A DNA stretch of 64,000 bases, from NCBI GenBank assembly GCA_013286585.1, contig JABDFK010000006.1, forward strand, positions 1 through 64,000, written 5' to 3'. Both the position numbers and the translations under genes were made by a program. The notes beneath the pieces were generated by a model that ran no database searches, had not been told where the DNA came from, and worked only from the letters and a program-made list of their open reading frames with translations. Shown piece after piece: positions 40,470 through 48,026 of the stretch. Origin of the DNA: Deltaproteobacteria bacterium. GTDB lineage: Bacteria > Bdellovibrionota > Bdellovibrionia > Bdellovibrionales > Bdellovibrionaceae. Each line of letters starts with the position of its first letter. The first letter of the stretch is position 1.

Positions 40470-41861
40470 ATGCCACGCTCTCAAACAAGTCTGCGAATGT
40501 TGCAAGCCCGACGCATGGGTTGGTTGGCGATTGCGTTGATCGCCGTGGTCGTCGCTGTGAGTTTGACCGCATGTAAGCCCGAGGTGGGTGCCGATGGCGC
40601 CAAATTGCAGGGTCATCATGGGGGCTCTGCAGGACCTGCGGATAAAAATGCTGTGTCGGCATCGGTGACTCCGACTGTGCTGGATGCCACGAAAATCGCG
40701 CCAACTAAAGGCGATAGTTTTTTCTCTGCCCCTAGCGATGCTCATCAAACGATTTTGAAAGTCATCCAGCAAGCCAAGACCAGTCTGGACATTGTGAATT
40801 ATCGTCTGTCAGATCCAGATGTGATCAAGGCTTTGAAGATCGCGGCCGGCAACGGTGTCGCGGTGAGAGTGATTTTGGATCAAGGGATTCTGGATCAACA
40901 AGATACTTTGTTGAAAAAAAATAATGCGACAAGCTTGTCCGACGATTTGACAGCAGCCAAGGTGTTGGTGAAGCCCAGTCCGAAAGGTTTTCCGATCAGT
41001 CACCAGCAAACTGTAGTGGCCGATGGGCAGACGGCCTTGATCACTTCCATGGATTTGGTGACTTCAGATGTTTATCAGGTGACCCGAGATTTTGGCTTGG
41101 AAACTCAGGACAAAGATGTGATTGCCGATATGAAATTGGTTTTTGATCTGGACTGGAGCAATTCAGGCAGTTCGAAATCCGACACGCCTCGAACAGGGGA
41201 TAAAACATCGCGCTTGATTTGGAGTCCTATCGCTGCGGCCAATGGCAGTAAGGCCAAAATATTAGGTTTAATAGACTCTGCCAAAGAAACTATTCATGTC
41301 GAGACCGAATATCTTTCTGACGGTGATGTGATCAAACATCTCTTGGATATGGCCAATAAAGGAGTGTCGGTGAGTGTGCTTACGCCGGGATGTGTGGCGG
41401 GTAGAAAAAATCCTTTGCTCAATCGGACTCTGGTGAATCAGTTGAGCAGCCCTCAGAATCAGAATAAGGTCAGTGCTGCTCCACCTACAGTGAAGAGCCC
41501 TTACATCCATGGAAAAATGATTCTAGTGGACGGTACGACATTTTTTATCGGCTCTGAGAGTCTTTCCGTTGTTGCTCTCACCAAATCCCGAGAGCTCGGA
41601 ATTTTGACTTCCGACGTGACCATGGGGAACATTTTAGAGGCCCAGTTCCAGAGTGATTGGGTCAATGCTTTGAATCCTTCCGACGTGACGAAAGCCAATT
41701 GTGAGGGTGTGACTGGACCCTATGCCGATGACAATCCGGATTTGCCGGCGACCAGTGACCAGCCAGATCCTTTGGCTGATCCAAAGAAGACGCCTCACAA
41801 CGGTCATCGCATCGGTGTCACCACCACTCCGGAGGCTGGAGCAAAACCCGTCACTCAATAG
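40470..41861 (+). CDS. Lipoprotein with two phospholipase D-like domains
   Basis: A 463-residue protein. The hydrophobic signal ends in a lipobox (SLTAC, Cys35), so it should be lipid-anchored. Two PLD domains follow. The first HKD-like motif is SHQQTVVADG (~178), where the catalytic Lys is replaced by Gln. The second is HGKMILVDGTTFFIGSESLS (~347), with His, Lys and Asp intact. Each is preceded by the usual AKTSLDIVNYRLSD or AKETIHVETEYLSD strand. PLD enzymes normally need two intact motifs, in one chain or as a dimer, so it may be a dimeric hydrolase or a binder. AGGAG lies before the ATG, next to REP hairpins. The tail is Pro/Asp-rich. Confidence 0.85.
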   Translation: MPRSQTSLRMLQARRMGWLAIALIAVVVAVSLTACKPEVGADGAKLQGHHGGSAGPADKNAVSASVTPTVLDATKIAPTKGDSFFSAPSDAHQTILKVIQQAKTSLDIVNYRLSDPDVIKALKIAAGNGVAVRVILDQGILDQQDTLLKKNNATSLSDDLTAAKVLVKPSPKGFPISHQQTVVADGQTALITSMDLVTSDVYQVTRDFGLETQDKDVIADMKLVFDLDWSNSGSSKSDTPRTGDKTSRLIWSPIAAANGSKAKILGLIDSAKETIHVETEYLSDGDVIKHLLDMANKGVSVSVLTPGCVAGRKNPLLNRTLVNQLSSPQNQNKVSAAPPTVKSPYIHGKMILVDGTTFFIGSESLSVVALTKSRELGILTSDVTMGNILEAQFQSDWVNALNPSDVTKANCEGVTGPYADDNPDLPATSDQPDPLADPKKTPHNGHRIGVTTTPEAGAKPVTQ

Positions 41862-42807
41862 CGATAATATCCAAATCTTTCTGCCGGATTTTTTGGATCT
41901 CTGCAGGAAGAGCATCGATGATGCTGGCCCCGAGCGCCTCGATGAGTTCGCTCTTGTAATGCTCTCTTCGATACACCAAGCCCACTTGCCGGGCGGGAAT
42001 GGGGCGCTCAAAGGGAATCAGTCGAGTGTCCTTGCCGTAATTCTCGGCGGAGAGTGCCGGCAATAGAGTGTAGCCGCCATTGGATTGCACCAGATTTTTC
42101 AAGGTTTCCAGACTGCCGCTTTCAAATTTAAACTTGCGATGATCGATCTTTGGCTTCAGAGAGCAAACATCGATGATCTGGTGGCGCAAGCAATGGCCCT
42201 CTTCCAGTAGCCATACATCACCATATTTTAAATCCGAGTAATGAATTTTTTTGTGCTTGGCCAGATCGTGGTTTTTATGGCACAGAATCGAAAAGGGCTC
42301 ATAGTAAAGCGGAAACTCGATGATCTTTGGAATCTTCAGTGGCAAGGCCAAGATTCCCACGTCAATCTCGTCGTTGTTCAGAGCTTCGATGATTCGGTGA
42401 GTTTGCAGTTCCATGATCGAAAGTTTCAATCCTGAAAGAGATTTATCCACCAGAGGTAAGAGCCTGGGCAAAAGATCAGGTGCGATGGTGGGAATGATTC
42501 CAATATTGATTTCTCCCTCGAGTTCTTTTTCTTTCGAAGCGTGAATCATCGAGGTCACTTTCTTGGCCTCGAAAAGAACCGACTGCAGTTGTTCAATGAT
42601 CTGGCGACCAGCCGTGGTGAGCAGAATGGGTTTTTTAGAGCGATCAAAAATGACCACATCTAGCTCTTCCTCTAGTTTTTGTATCTGCATACTGAGTGTG
42701 GGCTGGGTGACGTGACACGCTTCGGCGGCTCGGGCGAAGTGCCCATGTTTGTAGACAGCTAGAACGTATTCAATCTGAGTGAGGGAAAAATTCACTTTGG
42801 TATTCAT
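41851..42807 (-). CDS. oxyR: Peroxide-sensing LysR-type regulator OxyR
   Basis: A 318-residue LysR-family protein: winged helix-turn-helix at ~5-65 (FARAAEACHVTQPTLSMQIQKLEEEL) and a substrate-domain fold with two cysteines, Cys206 and Cys215, in LEEGHCLRHQIIDVC. This spacing and context match the redox switch (C199/C208) of E. coli OxyR. It lies divergent from ahpC-ahpF, its classical target. The start is ATG 42807; an 11-bp palindrome begins within the start codon, which suggests autoregulation. The 3' end overlaps the PLD-like gene by 11 bases. Confidence 0.93.
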   Translation of the reverse strand: MNTKVNFSLTQIEYVLAVYKHGHFARAAEACHVTQPTLSMQIQKLEEELDVVIFDRSKKPILLTTAGRQIIEQLQSVLFEAKKVTSMIHASKEKELEGEINIGIIPTIAPDLLPRLLPLVDKSLSGLKLSIMELQTHRIIEALNNDEIDVGILALPLKIPKIIEFPLYYEPFSILCHKNHDLAKHKKIHYSDLKYGDVWLLEEGHCLRHQIIDVCSLKPKIDHRKFKFESGSLETLKNLVQSNGGYTLLPALSAENYGKDTRLIPFERPIPARQVGLVYRREHYKSELIEALGASIIDALPAEIQKIRQKDLDIIAIE

Positions 42808-42841
42808 ATTGCCCTATTATAGGGCAATAGATTAAATCTAT
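42807..42841. promoter_or_regulatory. oxyR-ahpC operator region: 11-bp palindrome and OxyR-box-like ATAG-N7-CTAT
   Basis: TATTGCCCTAT and ATAGGGCAATA (42807-42829) form a perfect inverted repeat around one T, beginning at the oxyR start codon. Overlapping it, ATAG (42827-42830) and CTAT (42838-42841) are separated by exactly 7 bases, the half-site geometry of OxyR boxes. Confidence 0.65.
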
Positions 42842-42946
42842 CAATAAAAAGATATATTCGATTTAACAAATGACCTGTTTTGGCCGTAAATTGGATGAAT
42901 ACAAAGCTAGCCATAGTGGCTCAGTTTACATCCACAAGGAGAATTT

Positions 42947-43513
42947 ATGAACACATTGATCAATACCACAGTTCCGGACTTCAAAGCCCAAGCTTTTGTG
43001 AAAGGTGACTTTAAAGCCATCACACAAAAAGATTTGCAAGGAAAATGGTCGGTGCTATTTTTCTATCCCGCAGACTTCACTTTCGTCTGTCCGACAGAGT
43101 TGGGCGACATGGCCGACAAATACGCGGCCTTTCAAAAAATGGGAGTAGAAATCTATTCCGTCAGCACGGATACCCACTTTGCCCACAAAGTCTGGCATGA
43201 AACTTCGGAAACCATCAAAAAAATTAATTTCCCAATGTTGGCAGACCCCACTGGGCATCTGAGCCGCGCTTTGGGCGTTTACATCGAAGAAGCGGGCCTT
43301 GCTTACCGTGGAACTTTCTTGATCAATCCTGAAGGTAAAATCAAGTTGGCCGAAGTCAATGACAATGGCATCGGAAGAAACGCGGACGAGTTACTACGCA
43401 AAGTTCAAGCGGCGCAGTTCATCGCTGCTCATCCAGATGAAGTCTGTCCTGCTAAATGGCAGCCAGGCGATAAAACTCTGAAGCCAGGTCTCAATCTGGT
43501 CGGAAAAATTTAG
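42947..43513 (+). CDS. ahpC: Alkyl hydroperoxide reductase subunit C (2-Cys peroxiredoxin)
   Basis: A 188-residue typical 2-Cys peroxiredoxin. Peroxidatic Cys48 lies in ADFTFVCPTEL and resolving Cys167 in PDEVCPAKW; the length equals that of enteric AhpC. It reduces peroxides in the cytoplasm and is recycled by AhpF, whose gene follows after 27 bases. AAGGAG precedes the ATG. Divergent from oxyR, which should activate it under peroxide stress through the operator between them. Confidence 0.95.
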   Translation: MNTLINTTVPDFKAQAFVKGDFKAITQKDLQGKWSVLFFYPADFTFVCPTELGDMADKYAAFQKMGVEIYSVSTDTHFAHKVWHETSETIKKINFPMLADPTGHLSRALGVYIEEAGLAYRGTFLINPEGKIKLAEVNDNGIGRNADELLRKVQAAQFIAAHPDEVCPAKWQPGDKTLKPGLNLVGKI

Positions 43514-43540
43514 TCAGTATAAAGTCCGCTGGGAGGCCCC

Positions 43541-45115
43541 ATGTTAGACTCAGAAATCAAAGCGCAGCTAAATACGGTCTTCCAGCAGTTAGAAAATGAA
43601 ATCACACTAGCATTTTACAGCGGGGCTCACGCCGATCAGGGTGAGCTCGAAGAGATGCTGTCTGAAGTTCGCTCGACCAGTTCTAAAATCTCATTAAAGC
43701 GTCTACAAAGAGTGGGCTCCACGAATATTTTGCCTCCAGAATTTTTCATCGAATACAAAGGTGAACCCACAGGAATCAGCTTCAAAGGAATTCCAGGCGG
43801 CCACGAGTTCACCTCATTGGTGATCGCGATTTTGAACACCGATGGCAAAGGCAAGATGCCCGAAGCGGCGCTGAAGAAGCGCATTCGCTCTCTGAAGGGG
43901 CCGATTCGCATTCAAACCTTCATTTCATTGACTTGCGAAAATTGTCCCGAGGTCGTGCAAGCCCTCAATCAAATGGCATTGATACATAAGGATTTTCATC
44001 ACCAGATGGTGGATGGCGGCTACGTGCAGGACGAGGTCACCACTCTGGGAATTCAAGGCGTTCCGTCGGTGATCGTCGACGCAAAAATGATTCATTCGGG
44101 ACGAATTGGAATTCTGGATTTGTTAACGAAACTGGAAAAGCAATTTGGAGTGGATTCTTCGGTCGTGGGCGACGAAGGTGAAGTGATCAACACGGATCTA
44201 GGTCAGTACGATGTCGCGGTCATCGGTGGCGGTCCCGCTGGAATCTCGGCGGCGATTTACACCGCCCGAAAGGGTTTGAAGACGGCACTGATCGCCGAAC
44301 GCCTGGGTGGTCAAGTGCAGGACACCATGGGCATTGAAAATTTAATTTCTGTTCCGTACACGGAGGGTCCACAACTAGCAGCCCAATTGTTCCAACATGT
44401 CTCTGCCTATCCTGTAGAGATTGTGCAGCACCGTCGCGTGAAAGAAATTAGGAATGCAGAGATCAAAACAGTGGAATTCGAAAGCGGGGAAAAGCTTGTC
44501 GCCAAATCCATCATTCTAGCCACAGGAGCCCGCTGGCGAGAGCTAGGAATTCCAGGGGAAAAAGAATACGTCGGTCGAGGCGTTGCTTACTGCCCTCATT
44601 GTGATGGTCCTTTCTACAAAGGTAAAAAAGTAGCGGTGGTCGGCGGAGGCAATTCCGGTGTCGAAGCCGCCATCGACCTAGCTGGAATCGTCAAAGAGGT
44701 GGTGCTGTTTGAATTCAATGAGCATCTCAAAGCCGACGAAATCCTGGTCAAAAAACTGAAATCCCTCACCAATGTGTCCATCGTGACCTCGGCAAGAACC
44801 ACTCAGATATTAGCGGCACAAGGCAAAGTGGCGGCACTAGAATACGAAGACCGAAAAACAAAAAAATTAGAAACCGTAGATCTCGACGGAGTTTTCATCC
44901 AAATCGGTCTGATACCCAACACCCAATTCATCAAAGGCCTAGTGGAGCTCAGCAAGCATGGTGAAATCATCATCGACGAAAAAGGAAGAACCTCCACGCC
45001 AGGAATCTACGCCGCAGGCGACGTCACCACAGTCCCATACAAACAAATTATAATAGCCATGGGCGAAGGAGCGAAAGCCGCTCTTGCCACTTTCGAAGAT
45101 CAATTACTCAATTAA
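43541..45115 (+). CDS. ahpF: Alkyl hydroperoxide reductase subunit F
   Basis: A 524-residue flavoprotein matching AhpF throughout. The N-terminal double-thioredoxin domain has the redox pair Cys132-Glu-Asn-Cys135 (SLTCENCPEVVQALN). The FAD motif is VAVIGGGPAGISAAIY (~225-240), the active disulfide is YCPHCDGPF (~351-354), the NAD motif is VAVVGGGNSGVEAAIDLAG, and the C-terminal FAD motif is GIYAAGDVTTVPYKQI. It uses NADH to reduce AhpC. GGGAGG precedes the ATG and it forms an operon with ahpC. Confidence 0.95.
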   Translation: MLDSEIKAQLNTVFQQLENEITLAFYSGAHADQGELEEMLSEVRSTSSKISLKRLQRVGSTNILPPEFFIEYKGEPTGISFKGIPGGHEFTSLVIAILNTDGKGKMPEAALKKRIRSLKGPIRIQTFISLTCENCPEVVQALNQMALIHKDFHHQMVDGGYVQDEVTTLGIQGVPSVIVDAKMIHSGRIGILDLLTKLEKQFGVDSSVVGDEGEVINTDLGQYDVAVIGGGPAGISAAIYTARKGLKTALIAERLGGQVQDTMGIENLISVPYTEGPQLAAQLFQHVSAYPVEIVQHRRVKEIRNAEIKTVEFESGEKLVAKSIILATGARWRELGIPGEKEYVGRGVAYCPHCDGPFYKGKKVAVVGGGNSGVEAAIDLAGIVKEVVLFEFNEHLKADEILVKKLKSLTNVSIVTSARTTQILAAQGKVAALEYEDRKTKKLETVDLDGVFIQIGLIPNTQFIKGLVELSKHGEIIIDEKGRTSTPGIYAAGDVTTVPYKQIIIAMGEGAKAALATFEDQLLN

Positions 45116-45165
45116 AAAGGGCGGCTCCGGGGACTTTTCGCTACTCAGAAAGTCAACTCGGGTCA

Positions 45166-46200
45166 CTATTCGTAGGATAAATTGACCAAAGTGTAGCTTG
45201 GATTTTCATAAGTATTGGTCACAGGCCTATCGGTCATTCGGCAAAGAGCGACGGAGTGATCAAAACGACTGTGCTTAGCGCGAGTGTTGGCGTTCACCTG
45301 CGTGGCAGCTGTCATACACTCTTGAAAGGAATAAAAGGTGCCATCCAGCGCGTCGGAGTTCACCAAATTGGTACCGCCAACAGCGATGCCGACCAAAGAG
45401 TAAAACCTGAGTCCCAAGACATCAAATGACTGGCAGGACGACGGGCCATGAGCGGACTGATTCTCTGAATAAAAACCATCCAGAATGGCTTTCTGACTTT
45501 GGCATTCCTGCGCGTTGGCCAGAAGGCGCAATTCAACCGTCTGACTGAAAAGTTCGATATTATTATAATAGAGAATTCCGGATTCCAGTTCTGCAACCAC
45601 TGCGGCGCCGGCTTGCTTTAATACCAAAGCTGTCTGGCTTGTGACTTTAGCATCCGCAATGCCTGCGATCGGTGATGGCACAGGGAGGTAAAAAAGTTCG
45701 GCTTTGCTCTGTCCGAAGCCTTCCACCTGTAGAACAAATTGACCATCCAAATCGGTGGGGTTGCAGCCCGCAGAGATGACTGGAATTCCGGTATTCAGAG
45801 TGTACTCCGCCGAGCGCGCCGAAATTTCGTTCACGCATGTTTGGTAGGATGTATAGATGCCTTCATTGCCATGGGGTTCTCCGCCGTGAATATCGGTCGA
45901 ATAGTTGGCTCGGTAAATTCGGCCATAGACATGGGAGGCATCATCCACCGAGTAGTGAATGTAAATGGTTCGCAGGCGGAATATTTGGTCATGATCTTTC
46001 ATCGTAGTTTCCGAGCAACTGGGCGCTTCAGTGGGCTGGGCATTCATACTGCGCATCAGAACTGCGGACATCGTCTCAGCTTGTTGGGCACAGCTCATTC
46101 CAGGGTTGGCAGGAACTCGTGCTGAATAGCTGTGAGAAGAGTCCGACAAAGCGGGAAGGGATCCCAGCACCAGAGCTGTTACAAAAAAATACGATTTCAT
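45166..46200 (-). CDS. Secreted protein with a duplicated four-cysteine module
   Basis: From ATG 46200 (GGAGG upstream) the product has 344 residues with a signal peptide (~1-19). The mature protein contains two related halves. Each has a Cys pair ~23-25 residues apart (MSCAQQAETMSAVL ... APSCSET; AQECQSQKAILDGF ... PSSCQSF), then an Arg/Tyr-rich strand, then GIYTSYQTCVNE / GTFYSFQECMTA, and a final Cys ~24 residues on (ISAGC / VALC). This is an internal duplication with eight conserved cysteines. I recognise no family. It shares orientation with the histidine phosphatase gene 18 bases upstream. Confidence 0.72.
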   Translation of the reverse strand: MKSYFFVTALVLGSLPALSDSSHSYSARVPANPGMSCAQQAETMSAVLMRSMNAQPTEAPSCSETTMKDHDQIFRLRTIYIHYSVDDASHVYGRIYRANYSTDIHGGEPHGNEGIYTSYQTCVNEISARSAEYTLNTGIPVISAGCNPTDLDGQFVLQVEGFGQSKAELFYLPVPSPIAGIADAKVTSQTALVLKQAGAAVVAELESGILYYNNIELFSQTVELRLLANAQECQSQKAILDGFYSENQSAHGPSSCQSFDVLGLRFYSLVGIAVGGTNLVNSDALDGTFYSFQECMTAATQVNANTRAKHSRFDHSVALCRMTDRPVTNTYENPSYTLVNLSYE

Positions 46201-46217
46201 AAAAACCTCCATAGAAA

Positions 46218-46787
46218 TTATTTCGAATCCCCGGGCAACACGGACTCAGGAGCATCGATGAATTGGACCCCGGCGTTGGTGTAATTCAGAATCCAGACTC
46301 GGTCGAAGACTTCTTTTCCATCCCATTCGGAGGGGGCTTCGCGGGCTCCCAATGCTTGAGCCAGCGGCGGAATTTGTTGATGCACCCAAGAGACCATAAC
46401 GGTTTTTCCCTGATACTCTGGATTGTTCAAGATGGATTTAGCCAGGCTTTCAGGTTCACTTCCTGGAAAAGGTTGCAGTACCGGCTGGCCATATTTCTGC
46501 GCCAAGGGTTTGATGGTTTCGACAGCGCGGGCCGCATTGGTGGCAATGTACTCTGCGGCGAAGTAAGCCACTGGTAGTCCAAGATTCACGTACTCGGGAT
46601 GAATCTGAAATAAATTGGACAGAGCTTGTGCCCGCTGATAACCTTTCGGAGAAAGATCTGGATTGGATGGATCTGCCGGTTTTTCAGCATGACGGATAAT
46701 TAACACACGTGCTGGAGTGGCCAGCGAAGTGCTGGCCATCAGTGAAAGTGATCCACAGAGAACCCAGTGCAAAAACTCTGATTTCAT
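46218..46787 (-). CDS. Exported histidine phosphatase family protein
   Basis: From ATG 46787 (AGGAGG upstream) the product has 189 residues with a signal peptide (~1-25). The phosphohistidine motif is VLIIRHAEKPADP (Arg32, His33), followed by LSPKGYQRAQALSNLF and the second half with VMVSWVHQQIPPLA, whose His is the second catalytic histidine, as in the phosphoglycerate mutase-like/SixA fold. Export points to a periplasmic phosphatase on phosphorylated sugars or lipids; the substrate is unknown. Probably co-transcribed with the Cys-rich gene downstream. Confidence 0.85.
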   Translation of the reverse strand: MKSEFLHWVLCGSLSLMASTSLATPARVLIIRHAEKPADPSNPDLSPKGYQRAQALSNLFQIHPEYVNLGLPVAYFAAEYIATNAARAVETIKPLAQKYGQPVLQPFPGSEPESLAKSILNNPEYQGKTVMVSWVHQQIPPLAQALGAREAPSEWDGKEVFDRVWILNYTNAGVQFIDAPESVLPGDSK

Positions 46788-46868
46788 GGAGGCCTCCTCA
46801 GCGCGCTGGCCAATATATTCTACGAAACAGTGATGGCGCAATAGAGAAATTCAGTTCAAACTAACAAT

Positions 46869-48023
46869 ATGAGTTCCAAAGACTTTTACCATCAGATCCC
46901 CAGTTTCAAAGATTTTTTAGGTTTGTCAAAAAACTCCAACTATCGACAGGTTCCTGAAGACTGGGCCGTGATCATCGCCGATGTGGCAGGCTCCACTAAG
47001 GCCATTCAGGCCGGCCAATACAAGACGGTCAACATGGTGGGAGCGTCCACCATAGCCTCTGTGGTCAACGCACTCGGAGATCGCGATATTCCGTTTGTCT
47101 TCGGTGGTGATGGCTCTACTATCGTCATTCCCATGGCGCATTTGGGCCGAGTGAAGCGGGCCTTGCAATACACTCAGAAGAACTCGCAAGATCAATTTGG
47201 CCTGCAGCTAAGAATCGGAATTGTTCCGCACAAAGATTTACTTGCGGCCGGTTTTGCCGTGAGAATGGCGCGCTACCAGTTAGCTCCGTCGGTGCACCAA
47301 GCATTTTTCAAAGGCAATGGTCTTTCACAAGCTGAAAAATGGGTGAAGGGCGGCCAATATGCACTGGAGCCCGTCACCGATGAAAAATTGGATTTTGATC
47401 CGCATGATGGGCTTAGTTGTCGTTGGGCTCCACTCAAGAATGTTCGTGGTATGATGCTTTCTATTTTGATCAAGATGAATGACGTCAAGGCTTCGGTGGA
47501 TTTACTAAAAGATATTTTGCAAGAGATTGATAGCGTCGTGAACCTCGATCACCAGGACAGTCATCCCATCAAGATCGAAAAGCTGCACATAGAAAATATT
47601 GGCAAGGCCGTAGACCTAGAAACTAAAACCATTCGCGCAATTCCCTTGTGGAGCCGCCTGCGAATATTTTTATTTTTTCTAGTGGTGAGAGCATTGGATA
47701 AAAAATGGATCAAAAGCAAAAGATTCAGCATGAGCAATTATAAAATGTCCCTACAGAGAAATTCTGACTTTAGAAAATTCGACGAAACTTTACGTATGGT
47801 CATTGATTGCACGCCGGAAATGAGAAATCAGATCGACCAGCTGTTAAAAAGACATGCGGATCGCCAAGAAATTTACTACGGTTTATTTGCTTCAGAAACT
47901 GCGCTGATGACTTGCTTCGTTCAAGGGACTGAAGACAGCGAGCATGTGCATTTTATTGACGGCGGCGACGGCGGTTATGCCATGGCCGCCGTTGCTATGA
48001 AAGAGCAAATGTCTAAAGCCTAG
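46869..48023 (+). CDS. DUF3095 family protein (nucleotide-cyclase-like fold)
   Basis: A 384-residue protein with FYHQIPSFKDFLGLSKNSNYRQVPEDWAVIIADVAGSTKAI at the N-terminus and FVFGGDGSTIVIP, both characteristic of DUF3095. The IADVAGST and GGDG motifs resemble the metal-binding and catalytic strands of class III adenylate cyclases, though the family is uncharacterised. C-terminal HVHFIDGGDGGYAMAA closes the protein. It likely acts in the cytoplasm; cyclase activity is inference. Its stop is 3 bases from the stop of the convergent helicase gene. Confidence 0.82.
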   Translation: MSSKDFYHQIPSFKDFLGLSKNSNYRQVPEDWAVIIADVAGSTKAIQAGQYKTVNMVGASTIASVVNALGDRDIPFVFGGDGSTIVIPMAHLGRVKRALQYTQKNSQDQFGLQLRIGIVPHKDLLAAGFAVRMARYQLAPSVHQAFFKGNGLSQAEKWVKGGQYALEPVTDEKLDFDPHDGLSCRWAPLKNVRGMMLSILIKMNDVKASVDLLKDILQEIDSVVNLDHQDSHPIKIEKLHIENIGKAVDLETKTIRAIPLWSRLRIFLFFLVVRALDKKWIKSKRFSMSNYKMSLQRNSDFRKFDETLRMVIDCTPEMRNQIDQLLKRHADRQEIYYGLFASETALMTCFVQGTEDSEHVHFIDGGDGGYAMAAVAMKEQMSKA

Positions 48024-48026
48024 TCC

